DNA of 64,000 nucleotides from Alteromonas stellipolaris (GTDB lineage: Bacteria > Pseudomonadota > Gammaproteobacteria > Enterobacterales > Alteromonadaceae), in the NCBI RefSeq assembly GCF_001562115.1, contig NZ_CP013926.1, forward strand, positions 4,340,001 through 4,404,000, read 5' to 3'. A model generated the notes under the pieces. The model was not told the origin of the DNA. It did no database searches and saw nothing but the letters and a program-made list of their open reading frames with translations. A program made the translations under genes and the position numbers. Position 1 is the stretch's first letter. Each line of letters opens with the position of its first letter. Positions 34,115-43,357 of this stretch are shown here, piece by piece.

Positions 34115-35434
34115 CTATTGCGCTGCTGGCAGTTGCTCTAACCTCAATCCTTTGGCAGTACGATGTGGGAAACCTTCCCAATACGTATGTTCTACCTTCG
34201 GTTTTCCGTCGTCACCCATAGCCCACACGCCGTCATTTGATACCGCTACTAGGTCTAAATAAGCTTGCATATCACTATCATTTTTAAGGTATTTACCTAA
34301 CCATGCGGTAACAAAGTGCTGTGCAATGTTATTCATACGAGCGTTATCCCACACCGCGTCGATATAGTGTGAGCTGACATCAAAACCTAGTGCTTCATCA
34401 AATACGAAAGACTCTTCAGGCGCTGGCATAACTGCACCTGCATTGTGGTTTGCGTTGTCGTAGGTTAGCAAGGTGCGATCTACGTTTTTTGCACCTTCCC
34501 AAATAGCGCGCACGCCGTTTTTATACCCTGACACATCATCTTGTGAGCCTGCAACAAGCATCATAGGAATAGCCACGCTGTCTAAATTAAACATGCGATA
34601 GTTCATGCCCCAAGGCGCAAAGCCAATGATGGTTTTAACACGAGAGTCGACCTTGTCTCTAATGCCAGTTTGATGGCGAGCTAAAGTACCAAATGGCGCA
34701 CTCAGTTTACTATTTACCGCTTGTTCGGTAATGCCGGCTCCCGCGTTGATTACCGCACCGTAGCCACCCATAGAATAACCAATAATACCTGTGTTACTCG
34801 CATCGGCTAATTGATACAAAAATGAACCTTCATCTTTCGCCATGGTTTCAATTTGTGATAGCACGAAAAGCTGATCGACAGAGCGGTTCACTAACGTAGA
34901 TGCAAAGGCCGCTTGTGTACGATAGGTAGAGTCGGTGTGGTCAATCGATACCACTACATAGCCTTTAGAAGCGATATTTTCCGCTAAATGCGCTAATAAA
35001 AAACGGTTACCGGGATATCCATGAGATACCAATACTAATGGAAAGGCTTTTTTCGTTTCTAAAGGCGCAGCATCTCTTACCGCTTTACCATGCAATTCAA
35101 CCTGCTGTTTGCCATCGCGAATAAATGCGTTTAACACTGTATTGCCAGTACTACCCTGCTCTGCCGGATACCAAACCTCTAGAGTTAGTGGGCGGTCATA
35201 AGTAGGAAGTGGGTTTGGCTTAGCCTTAGTAGCATCAAGAGCAAGAATATCAATCTGCTTAGGGTTGACCACCTCAAGCTTGCGAACCCCAATAGCATAC
35301 TCGCCATAGGCTGAAAGTGCTGGTGCATCAGAGCGTTGAGTATCAATTCTATTCTCTGCATAACTGCCTGTCGCACTACCTATGCATAACACAATACATA
35401 GGCCTTTAAACAAAATACTTTTACTAACACCCAT
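34115..35434 (-). CDS. Secreted alpha/beta hydrolase (PAF-acetylhydrolase/dienelactone-type)
   Basis: Serine hydrolase with a signal peptide (about residues 1-24, ending SATGSYAE). Catalytic elements are the nucleophile elbow GYSMGGYG, an Asp in the AGSQDDVSGY loop and a His in YDNANHNAG; LVSHGYPGNRFLL is the oxyanion region. I start at ATG 35434 with AAGGAAG-type spacing; ATG 35455 and a longer open frame to 35536 are alternatives. It is divergent from the TonB receptor whose promoter holds the GntR operator at 35824, but that site is 390 bases from this start. A lipase or esterase acting on polar lipid is possible; substrate unknown. Confidence 0.75.
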   Translation of the reverse strand: MGVSKSILFKGLCIVLCIGSATGSYAENRIDTQRSDAPALSAYGEYAIGVRKLEVVNPKQIDILALDATKAKPNPLPTYDRPLTLEVWYPAEQGSTGNTVLNAFIRDGKQQVELHGKAVRDAAPLETKKAFPLVLVSHGYPGNRFLLAHLAENIASKGYVVVSIDHTDSTYRTQAAFASTLVNRSVDQLFVLSQIETMAKDEGSFLYQLADASNTGIIGYSMGGYGAVINAGAGITEQAVNSKLSAPFGTLARHQTGIRDKVDSRVKTIIGFAPWGMNYRMFNLDSVAIPMMLVAGSQDDVSGYKNGVRAIWEGAKNVDRTLLTYDNANHNAGAVMPAPEESFVFDEALGFDVSSHYIDAVWDNARMNNIAQHFVTAWLGKYLKNDSDMQAYLDLVAVSNDGVWAMGDDGKPKVEHTYWEGFPHRTAKGLRLEQLPAAQ

Positions 35435-35823
35435 ACCTAACTTCCTTCCATACATTTTGATATTCCTAGTTAAATCAATAATTATGCTCACATAACTGTG
35501 ACACTTTAGGGATAGCATTAAAAGCACATTAACCAAATTACCTATTAAATTTGGCCCACCCTACTTTCATGCCTCTACAACCCCTAAATTTACCGGTCTA
35601 ATGCAAGACAAACCAGCAGCCTTATTGTTATAAACTTGTATAAATAAAACATATAACGACTATTCACGAACTAACAAAATCCACCACCAACAAACTTAAA
35701 CCCATAAATAACATACACTTAACCAAAAAAAATTAAATTCAAACTGACTTTGCAGCCACTAAAGACTTAATTAACAAAAAGATTGCAATTGATTTACTTT
35801 TTGGTTAAATTTTGACTATCTTC
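35435..35823. other. AT-rich divergent promoter region
   Basis: About 390 bases between the hydrolase and the GntR operator, AT-rich with short A and T tracts (35640-35800). It must hold the hydrolase promoter; I cannot point to one. No ORF or repeat of note. Confidence 0.45.
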
Positions 35824-35839
35824 TGTCTTATATAAGACA
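35824..35839 (+). promoter_or_regulatory. GntR-type operator before the second TonB receptor
   Basis: TGTCTTATATAAGACA is identical to the site at 17750 and a perfect palindrome. A -10-like TATCTT (35817-35822) lies directly upstream, in the same position relative to the operator as at the other two sites, with a weaker -35 TTTACT at 35793-35798. A further AAGACA half-site follows at 35846. Confidence 0.82.
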
Positions 35840-35971
35840 AATGAGCAAGACAAAAAGATAAACAGGCATTACGCGTTAACTACAACGTAAGCGAAATTGA
35901 AGAGAAGACCGTCGGACACACGGCAAATATAACTGGACTAAACCCATAAAAAAGAATTCGTGGAGAACACC

Positions 35972-38356
35972 ATGTTACTAAGACCTAGCACACTACATTC
36001 AAGTATTACTCGGGCATTAGCCATTGGTACTTGTATGACCATTGGCTTTGCTGCCAGCGCACAAGAAGCAGAACCTGCTGAGCCTAAAGGGCTCGAAAAA
36101 ATAACCGTTACCTCACAAAAGCGTGTAGAAAGCTTAAATGAAGTGCCGGTTGCGGTTTCTGTTTTACGCGAAGACCAAATTAACGCTGCATTTTCTAACA
36201 ACATTGAAGGTCTACAAGCATTAGTACCATCGGTCAGTTTCCGAAAAGGTAACACCACTCGGAACTCCGCCATTACCGTTCGTGGTATTGGGACTATTTC
36301 ATTTAGTGTGGCTGCTGAGCCGAGTGTCTCTACAGTAGTAGACGGCGTTGTGTTAGGTCGTTCAGGCCAAGCATTCGTAGATTTATACGACCTTGAACGC
36401 ATTGAAGTATTACGTGGCCCGCAGGGTACCTTGTTTGGTAAAAATGCGTCTGCCGGTGTGGTTAACATTACTACTAAACGCCCTTCTGATGAATTTGAAG
36501 GCACTGCGGAAGTATCCTTGTTTCAAGACAATGAATACCGTTTAAAAACCAGTGTATCTGGTGCGTTAAACGATAATGTAAACGGTAGCCTAACCGTACT
36601 TAAATCACAGTTCGACGGCTATATTAAAAACGTTTATAACAATGAAATGACCAACGGCTACGATAAAGAAGGCGTTCGTGCCATGCTTGATATCGAAGCG
36701 GGTAACGACACTGATGTTCTTTTCATCTTTGAAAACGTGAAATCTGATGACAGCTGTTGTGCCGATTTAGAACTTACACCAAGTAACCGTCACCCTGATT
36801 CTGAAGCACTACCTAACAGTACTGGTAATGGTGACTTAGATTTAGAACAGCGCCTTATTGATCATGACTTTGAAACTCGCACATTAGATGAAACCACAGG
36901 TTTCTCTGTTCAAGTTGACACCATGTTTGGTGACCATCAGTTCACTTCAATTACGGCTTACCGCGATTGGGACAATACAGAATTCCGTGAAGGTGACTTC
37001 ACATCAACAGCAGGCACACGTCCTTTCCCTGTGTTTGGCGAACCGTTCCAGTTACATGATATTGGCGCACAAAACTGGAAACAAACCTCACAAGAATTCC
37101 GCATTGCATCGCCTGTGGGTGAGGCATTCGATTATCAAGTGGGGGCTTTCTGGTGGACCCAAAAATCTGAGCGTAACTTTACCCGTGATGCAAGTTGTCA
37201 AAATAACGATACCCAATTCCCTAAGGCTATCAGCGCATACTTAACCGACACCTTCGGCATTGCAGACCCAACTGACGATCAAGTGAATCAGTACATTGCT
37301 GATGAAGGCCTAAGCTGTAACTCAAACGATATTGTAAGCGCAACGGCTTACATGGAAACGCAGTTTGATAACTGGGCGTTATTCGCTGATGGTAAATACC
37401 ATATTAATGACGATTTACGTCTACTATTCGGTATTCGTTATACTGATGACGAAGTAAGCTACTCACATAACCGCAGCAGTAATGACCAATACAGTCGTAC
37501 TGGTGTAGGTGTACGTAGCTTCGATACAGACTACAGCGGTAAGACTGATGAAACAAATGTATCGGGCAAGTTGGGCGCGCAGTATGACTTAACCGACAAC
37601 AGCATGACGTATTTTACCTTCTCACAAGGTTATAAAGGCCCTGCGTTTAACGTGTTCTACAACATGTCAGACAAAGATACCTTACCTATTGGTGAAGAAA
37701 CATCAGATGCCTATGAGTTGGGGTATAAATACGCAGGCCGTAGCGTAATCTTTAACGCCGCTATCTTTAGGACTGATATTGACGGTTTCCAAGCAAATAA
37801 CTCAGAGTTACTTGACTCAGTTACTATCACTCGCTTAACCAACGCAGGGTCGGTAACCACCCAAGGTTTCGAGTTTGACTTCATGTGGCAAGCAACAGAT
37901 AACCTATCGTTAACTGGTGGTTTATCGAAAGTAGATGCTGAAGTAGATGAGTTCTTATGCCCAGTAACCGATACCGATACCGAGTGTACTGGTAGTTCAG
38001 GCGCTGATTTACCTTTCTCTCCAGACCTAAAATACTCTGTAACCGGTGAGTACATTTGGGAAATGGACAACATGGACATCATTTTAAACGGCTCGTACGT
38101 TTACACTGATGAAATGTTCGTGGGTGCACCTGGTGCATTTGCCGAAGAAAACGACCCGGCAGTATTACCTGACTACGCTATTGTGAATGCAAGCTTAGCG
38201 TTTTCGTTCCAAGATGATGACTACCGCATCAGCCTTATCGGTAAGAACTTAACTGACGAAAGCTATGTAACCACCTACAGCGGCGATAACTTCCGTTATC
38301 AAATCCCTCGTGATGCAGACCGTTACTTCGGTGTGCAGCTACGCGCTAAGTTCTAA
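35972..38356 (+). CDS. TonB-dependent receptor, candidate sulfosugar or sulfolipid receptor
   Basis: Outer-membrane receptor of about 794 residues. I start at ATG 35972 with GGAG 6 bases upstream rather than the GTG at 35960. Signal peptide ends near GFAASAQE. TonB-box region LEKITVTSQKRVESLNEVPV, plug with LYDLERIEVLRGPQGTLFG and GVVNITTKRP, and a barrel ending FGVQLRAKF. This is the general IroE/CirA-like group seen for siderophores and for diverse marine organics, so sequence alone does not fix the ligand. Its GntR operator places it in the dioxygenase/GH31 regulon. Confidence 0.85.
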   Translation: MLLRPSTLHSSITRALAIGTCMTIGFAASAQEAEPAEPKGLEKITVTSQKRVESLNEVPVAVSVLREDQINAAFSNNIEGLQALVPSVSFRKGNTTRNSAITVRGIGTISFSVAAEPSVSTVVDGVVLGRSGQAFVDLYDLERIEVLRGPQGTLFGKNASAGVVNITTKRPSDEFEGTAEVSLFQDNEYRLKTSVSGALNDNVNGSLTVLKSQFDGYIKNVYNNEMTNGYDKEGVRAMLDIEAGNDTDVLFIFENVKSDDSCCADLELTPSNRHPDSEALPNSTGNGDLDLEQRLIDHDFETRTLDETTGFSVQVDTMFGDHQFTSITAYRDWDNTEFREGDFTSTAGTRPFPVFGEPFQLHDIGAQNWKQTSQEFRIASPVGEAFDYQVGAFWWTQKSERNFTRDASCQNNDTQFPKAISAYLTDTFGIADPTDDQVNQYIADEGLSCNSNDIVSATAYMETQFDNWALFADGKYHINDDLRLLFGIRYTDDEVSYSHNRSSNDQYSRTGVGVRSFDTDYSGKTDETNVSGKLGAQYDLTDNSMTYFTFSQGYKGPAFNVFYNMSDKDTLPIGEETSDAYELGYKYAGRSVIFNAAIFRTDIDGFQANNSELLDSVTITRLTNAGSVTTQGFEFDFMWQATDNLSLTGGLSKVDAEVDEFLCPVTDTDTECTGSSGADLPFSPDLKYSVTGEYIWEMDNMDIILNGSYVYTDEMFVGAPGAFAEENDPAVLPDYAIVNASLAFSFQDDDYRISLIGKNLTDESYVTTYSGDNFRYQIPRDADRYFGVQLRAKF

Positions 38357-38379
38357 AAACAAGTTATACATGTGTGTTT

Positions 38380-38407
38380 AAGGCGCCTATACGGCGCCTT
38401 TTTTTTG
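38380..38407. terminator. Rho-independent terminator after the TonB receptor
   Basis: AAGGCGCC / GGCGCCTT with a TATAC loop is followed by eight or more T residues, 24 bases after the stop codon. It also faces the convergent cydC transcript. Confidence 0.9.
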
Positions 38408-38466
38408 TTCGCTTTTCACCCTTTGGGCCCAGTTATTAAGAGTGTGCATACCTTTCAACTGGGGTC

Positions 38467-40314
38467 TTATTTCCTTCGCGGCTTAAAACCAAAAGCCGTG
38501 TTGCGCTCGTGGTGTTGCAGCTCTGCCAAAGCCTGTTGCTGCTGTTCACTAGGCGTTAGCGTTGTGCAATTCGGCGACGTTACCTGCCATCCACCTTCGC
38601 CAACCGTGTTTTGGTGGGCATGATCTATTTGGTTAAGGCTTAGTTGGTTGTGTCTTGGTTGGCTATAACTTAGCTGGGTGCCATTTGGTTGAGTATGAAG
38701 ACTGGGGTGAGATTTATTCTGATAACCTTTTTCATCAAGCGAGAAGGTTGTATTAGGTTGAAGGGCCGCAGGAACAACATGGGTAGCAACAATGACTAAC
38801 CGCGAATGCGCACTTTCATTAATGACCTCGGCGACGCGCTGCTGTGCTTCGTAGTCTAGCCCTTCAAAAGGTTCATCAATTAACAACACATCGGGCATCG
38901 CTAATAAGGCTCTGGCCAATGCTAAACGCTTACCTTCACCGCCAGATAACGCCCTTCCTCCTTTACCAACCCATTCAGCCAAGGTAGTAAGGTGCTGCAA
39001 ACCAACCCGGGCTAAAACATTGTGCATAGCATCTTCGCTTATTCCAGACGCTGCCGGATCTAAATTGAGTTTAATAGTACCGGCCAAAATGATGGGGTGC
39101 TGTTCAACATAAAGCCATTTTTCTAGCATGCCTTGCGGGGTGGCAACATTGTCTATAGAGCGTCGACCGTCAAAAGGAAGGAGCCCGCATATTGCTTGTA
39201 GTACGCTCGACTTACCGCACCCCGAATAGCCTTTAATCACATTCAGCCCTAATGCCTCAAACTGCATATTGACCGCTGGTAGGTTTCTTTCTTTAGCGAT
39301 AAAACCCGTTAAAGAAAGTGACATGCTGGGTTTATGGGCATTTAGTAAGGGCAAAGACTGGGTGTGCATTGCGTGTAGCTCTGCCTTGCTATGTCGCCAC
39401 TTAGCGAACTTCACGACACTGCTGAAAGTGGCGCTCGCCCAGTCCGGTGCAGCCAATAGCACCATTGGCGTAATGAGTGCTAGCGGAACAAAATAGGCTG
39501 CCGTATTGGCAGTAAAAACAACCAGCGCCACTAAAGTGAACACGCCACCTTGGAACAGCCACATAGCTTTAGACACTAGTGCCTGCTCTTTTAGTTGTGC
39601 ATCTTGTACGCGATGAGTAGAGGGTGCATTAAACAAGCCCTTTACCGTTTTTGACTTAAGGTGCCATAAACTACTTGCTTGAAAAAACGTCGCGCTTTGT
39701 TGCCGAAATTCAAGCTCTGCCTCAGCCGAACCAGCCACGGCTTTCAGTCCGTAAACCGCAGTAACAACACTAATTACCAACCACACTATGGCTAGGGCTA
39801 TGAAAAAACCATAACCTGGCATATTCATGAAATACCCCGTGAGCAACAAGCCTGTCATTAGCAGCATAACCGAGGCTAATGGAGAAACCCACGCAATAAA
39901 AGCTGAGGCAAGTTGCTCAGTGTGGTTCGCGAGCGCTTCAACTGTCCATGCTTTGCTTTCAAGGCGTTTTGCCGCTAATTGCTCAAACACAGCTAACCGT
40001 GCTTTGGCAATTCGGGTTAATAAATCCTTGTGTCCTAGCCACATGGTGGTGTAACCAGAAGCGATACGAAGTAGTGCGAGCCCACGAATCACCACCGCAG
40101 GGATCACGTAGTTAAACCCTAAAGGGGCTATTGCGCTAATGGCAATAAACCAAGATGAAATGATAAGAATACTCAAACCCGCTATACCATGAAGCAAGGC
40201 TAAGCCCAGCGCGCCATACGCTGCTATTGACGTCTGCTCGGTGAGTGACGAAGACGCTTTTGATGCAGCTATACCTTGCGCAGATACAGCAGGCTGTAAC
40301 GGTTTGGATTTCAT
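38467..40314 (-). CDS. cydC: Thiol exporter ABC subunit CydC
   Basis: One half of the CydDC exporter of cysteine/glutathione needed to assemble cytochrome bd. Membrane domain about residues 20-320, ATPase about 335-545 with Walker A GYSGCGKSS, signature LSGGEGKRLALARAL and Walker B VLLIDEPFEGLD. The start at 40314 overlaps the cydD stop (ATGA), so I reject the longer frame from 40347. The last ~85 residues are a polar Gln/Asn/His-rich tail (QPRHNQLSLNQ, then SEQQQQALAELQHHER) that is not part of the usual domain. Confidence 0.9.
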   Translation of the reverse strand: MKSKPLQPAVSAQGIAASKASSSLTEQTSIAAYGALGLALLHGIAGLSILIISSWFIAISAIAPLGFNYVIPAVVIRGLALLRIASGYTTMWLGHKDLLTRIAKARLAVFEQLAAKRLESKAWTVEALANHTEQLASAFIAWVSPLASVMLLMTGLLLTGYFMNMPGYGFFIALAIVWLVISVVTAVYGLKAVAGSAEAELEFRQQSATFFQASSLWHLKSKTVKGLFNAPSTHRVQDAQLKEQALVSKAMWLFQGGVFTLVALVVFTANTAAYFVPLALITPMVLLAAPDWASATFSSVVKFAKWRHSKAELHAMHTQSLPLLNAHKPSMSLSLTGFIAKERNLPAVNMQFEALGLNVIKGYSGCGKSSVLQAICGLLPFDGRRSIDNVATPQGMLEKWLYVEQHPIILAGTIKLNLDPAASGISEDAMHNVLARVGLQHLTTLAEWVGKGGRALSGGEGKRLALARALLAMPDVLLIDEPFEGLDYEAQQRVAEVINESAHSRLVIVATHVVPAALQPNTTFSLDEKGYQNKSHPSLHTQPNGTQLSYSQPRHNQLSLNQIDHAHQNTVGEGGWQVTSPNCTTLTPSEQQQQALAELQHHERNTAFGFKPRRK

Positions 40315-41951
40315 TTCACTGTTACCTCGCCTTCTGCAATATGCCAATGCGCATCAAACCAGTGCGCTGGCAGCAACTTATGCGACGCCCAAACAACCGT
40401 TTTGCCTTGTGTAACGCGCGCAATAAGTTGTGAAAGACGATGGTGTTGTTCATCGGGAATATGCGCGGTGGGCTCATCTAGCAACCAAATATCAGGGTCT
40501 CTTAGTAGACCGCGCGCCAACGCAAGCCGCTGCGCTTCGCCACCGGAGAGGCTAGGGTACTCGGTCATCAAGGTATCTAGACCATCAGGCAGTGACGAAA
40601 GCCAATCGGCTAGCTCAACTGAACTTAGCACCTCGCACAACGCACTATCGCTATAGTGGGCATCAAGTAAAAGGTTGTCTCTCACGCTGCCAGGTAAAAC
40701 AACTGGAGTTTGACTCACCCATACGCAGTTTCCGTCAAAGCTGTGAGAAGCGTTGCGATGACCCGCTAAGGCCTCTAGCAATACTGTTTTACCACTACCA
40801 GAAACGCCGTTTAAGCGAATGTGGTCTCCTGCTGCAATTTTAAGGTGGTTGGCACTAAGCAGGTTAGAGACACGAAAATCTTGCGCATCAAACCCCGAAA
40901 ACGGTTTGTTCTTCACTCCCCTCTTTTTTACTTCCCCTTTCTTTGCCGTCTCATCGTCATTCAATGTATTAAACAACGAAAATAAACACTCGCTGGCCGC
41001 CTCAGCTTCGGCTTTTTGGTGATAAACCTGCCCAAGCTTTTTCATTTCGCTTAAAATTAACGGTACCGTTAATAACACCCACAGCCCTTGCTGCAAGGAA
41101 ATATCCGGGCCCAAGCTAAGTTCGCCTAATAATGAAAACCCGATGAATACCGCGACTAAGGCTACCGATAAGGTGGCAAAAAAATCCAATACTGACGATG
41201 ACAAAAAGGCGACACCCACCACCCGCATGGTGCGTTGATTGAGTTGTTCGCTGGCATTATTAAGTAGCCGCATCTGAGTATTATGCGCACGATAGCTCGC
41301 CATTAAAGGCAGTGCGTTGAGCCTATCGGTAAAAAGCCCGCCTAGTCGCTCAAGCGCTACGAAGTGCTTACGATGTAAGCTGGCGGCTCCTTTCCCCACA
41401 ACGATCATAAATAAAGGAACAACAGGGAGTGCGATAGCTAACCCCACACCTATTACGGGGTTAACGTAAAAAATAACCACTAACGCCATCAAAGGGACAA
41501 GTACAGCAACATATTGCTGTACGCGATAATCGAAAGCCCAATTGGCGATAGAGCGAATGTGCTTCACCCAAAGTGTTTGCCAGTAAAAAAGCGAATGCTG
41601 ACGAATGAGGGCATGCTGTTGCTCGGCGAAAATAAGTTGTAACTTTTGCTCCATAGCCTGCACCAACTGGCTCTTACATGACAATGTAAGCGTATTTACC
41701 AACCCTTGCGCTAACCAACTTATAAACAGCGCAACGGATAAACCTATAATATGGAATTGGCTTGCTTTATGGGTATCTACTACCCATTCATGAATAGCAT
41801 GAGCGAAAAAATAGAACGCGAAAATAAGAGAAAAAAGAGACACACACTTCACTAAAGTGATTATCAAAACCTGTCTTCGCACGCCAAGCTTATGCGTGTT
41901 ATCAAGGTGATTAAACCCAGCTTGCAATGTCTGTCTGTTTAACTTTTTCAT
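40311..41951 (-). CDS. cydD: Thiol exporter ABC subunit CydD
   Basis: Partner of CydC. Membrane domain about residues 25-320, ATPase about 350-545 with Walker A GVSGSGKTV, signature LSGGEAQRLALARG, Walker B IWLLDEPTAHIPD and the H-loop ASHKL. It lies downstream of cydX on the same strand; a 145-base gap with a hairpin separates them, so expression may be partly independent. Length normal. Confidence 0.9.
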   Translation of the reverse strand: MKKLNRQTLQAGFNHLDNTHKLGVRRQVLIITLVKCVSLFSLIFAFYFFAHAIHEWVVDTHKASQFHIIGLSVALFISWLAQGLVNTLTLSCKSQLVQAMEQKLQLIFAEQQHALIRQHSLFYWQTLWVKHIRSIANWAFDYRVQQYVAVLVPLMALVVIFYVNPVIGVGLAIALPVVPLFMIVVGKGAASLHRKHFVALERLGGLFTDRLNALPLMASYRAHNTQMRLLNNASEQLNQRTMRVVGVAFLSSSVLDFFATLSVALVAVFIGFSLLGELSLGPDISLQQGLWVLLTVPLILSEMKKLGQVYHQKAEAEAASECLFSLFNTLNDDETAKKGEVKKRGVKNKPFSGFDAQDFRVSNLLSANHLKIAAGDHIRLNGVSGSGKTVLLEALAGHRNASHSFDGNCVWVSQTPVVLPGSVRDNLLLDAHYSDSALCEVLSSVELADWLSSLPDGLDTLMTEYPSLSGGEAQRLALARGLLRDPDIWLLDEPTAHIPDEQHHRLSQLIARVTQGKTVVWASHKLLPAHWFDAHWHIAEGEVTVK

Positions 41952-42022
41952 TTACTCTATCGCACTGTCTTTCGGTCACAAATACGGTTCAAAAAAATCG
42001 GTTTAAATGGCGGGTCAAATCA

Positions 42023-42055
42023 GGCAACGAGCATTAAAAGCGTTAGCTCGTTGCC
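42023..42055 (-). terminator. Hairpin between cydX and cydD
   Basis: GGCAACGAGC and GCTCGTTGCC form a perfect 10-base-pair stem with a 13-base loop. No T-run follows on the minus strand, so it is a weak terminator or an mRNA-stabilising structure that could set the ratio between oxidase and exporter. Confidence 0.5.
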
Positions 42056-42096
42056 ATTTGCGTTTTAACTACGCCATAAATATTGCTATTACTTAG

Positions 42097-42210
42097 CTAT
42101 TCGGCGTCTTCAGGGCGGTCCATGTCTTCGGTAGACTCAAGCCACATAGCGTTTAAAATACCCAAAGAACACGCCAGCAATACGCCGAGGATCCAAGTGA
42201 AATACCACAT
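42097..42210 (-). CDS. cydX: Cytochrome bd small subunit CydX
   Basis: A 37-residue single-pass membrane protein beginning MWYFTWILGVLLACSLGI, with the family WYF-W-LG pattern and an acidic tail ending PEDAE. It starts 10 bases after the cydB stop, its usual place. CydX stabilises the heme groups of the bd oxidase. Confidence 0.93.
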   Translation of the reverse strand: MWYFTWILGVLLACSLGILNAMWLESTEDMDRPEDAE

Positions 42211-42220
42211 ATGCTACTCC

Positions 42221-43357
42221 TTAATAAATAGTGTGAGACTGGTCTAAATCGCTATTTTTAACTCGCCCACGCATCACATAGTAGCCATACGCGGTATAGC
42301 ACAAGATGATAGGCACAAAGATGCAAGCCACAATGAACATGATATTTAGGGTTAAGTGACTAGAAGTGGCATCCCATACCGTTAGGCTAGCTTCTGGCAT
42401 AGTGATACTGGGCATTAAGAACGGAAACATTGAAAAGCCCGCGGTTAGAATAACGCCAGTAATCAGTAGTGCACTTGAAACAAATGCCATTCCTGCATTC
42501 CCTTTACGGGAAAACATCGCACATGCAAGCCCTGCTACTACGCCTAAAACAGGCGCAAAAACCATCCAAGGATATCGCGAGTAATTAGACATCCATGCAC
42601 CGGCTTCAATAGCGACTTCTTTTTTCATTGGGTTCGAGGTGGCTAAGGTATCTACGGTAGAGGTAATGACGAAACCGTCTAATCCAAATGCTACCCACGC
42701 ACCGGCAATGAGAAACAAGGCTACTGCCACTAAACTCAATATGAAAGATGTGACACGAGCTCTGGCTTCAATGAAGCCATCTGTTTTCATTTGTAACCAG
42801 GTAGCTCCGTGGTTAAGCAAGATAGCCACTGACAACAACCCAGAAACAAGTGCGAACGGTGTAAGCAGACCAAAGAAAGAGCCTGTGTAAGTTGATTTAA
42901 GCGTGTTGTCGAATTCAAACGGTACACCTAGTAACAAATTACCAAACGCCACGCCAAAAATAAGCGCAGGAATGAAACCACCAGCAAACAAAGCCCAATC
43001 CCATGCTTTTCGCCACTGCGAATTCGGCAACTTACTGCGATAATCAAACCCAATTGGGCGCATCCACAGTGCAATTAGCGTTAGCGCTAGGGCTAAATAG
43101 AAGCCAGAGAAGGCGGTAGCATAGATCATCGGCCACGCGGCAAAAATGGCACCACCTGCCGTGATGAACCACACTTGGTTTCCATCCCAATGCGGCCCAA
43201 TAGTATTAATCATTACGCGACGTTCTTTGTCTGTTTTACCAATTATGGTCAGTAGTGAACCTACGCCTAAATCGAACCCATCCGTTACCGCGAAACCAAT
43301 GAGCAGAACACCGATAAGGCACCACCAGGCTACGCGAAGAAATTCATAATCAATCAT
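42221..43357 (-). CDS. cydB: Cytochrome bd ubiquinol oxidase subunit II, CydB
   Basis: Inner-membrane subunit of 378 residues. Recognised from DYEFLRVAWWCLIGVLLIGF and FDLGVGSLLTIIG at the start, IGPHWDGNQVWFITAGGAIFAAWP, and the C-terminal WDATSSHLTLNIMFIVACIFVPIIL. Overlaps cydA by 4 bases (43354-43357). Works with CydA in oxygen-scavenging respiration without proton pumping. Confidence 0.95.
   Translation of the reverse strand: MIDYEFLRVAWWCLIGVLLIGFAVTDGFDLGVGSLLTIIGKTDKERRVMINTIGPHWDGNQVWFITAGGAIFAAWPMIYATAFSGFYLALALTLIALWMRPIGFDYRSKLPNSQWRKAWDWALFAGGFIPALIFGVAFGNLLLGVPFEFDNTLKSTYTGSFFGLLTPFALVSGLLSVAILLNHGATWLQMKTDGFIEARARVTSFILSLVAVALFLIAGAWVAFGLDGFVITSTVDTLATSNPMKKEVAIEAGAWMSNYSRYPWMVFAPVLGVVAGLACAMFSRKGNAGMAFVSSALLITGVILTAGFSMFPFLMPSITMPEASLTVWDATSSHLTLNIMFIVACIFVPIILCYTAYGYYVMRGRVKNSDLDQSHTIY

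Noticed and set aside
35938..36504. 188-codon minus-strand frame opposite the TonB receptor start
   Set aside because: It is a shadow of the receptor coding frame; no ribosome binding site or family pattern.
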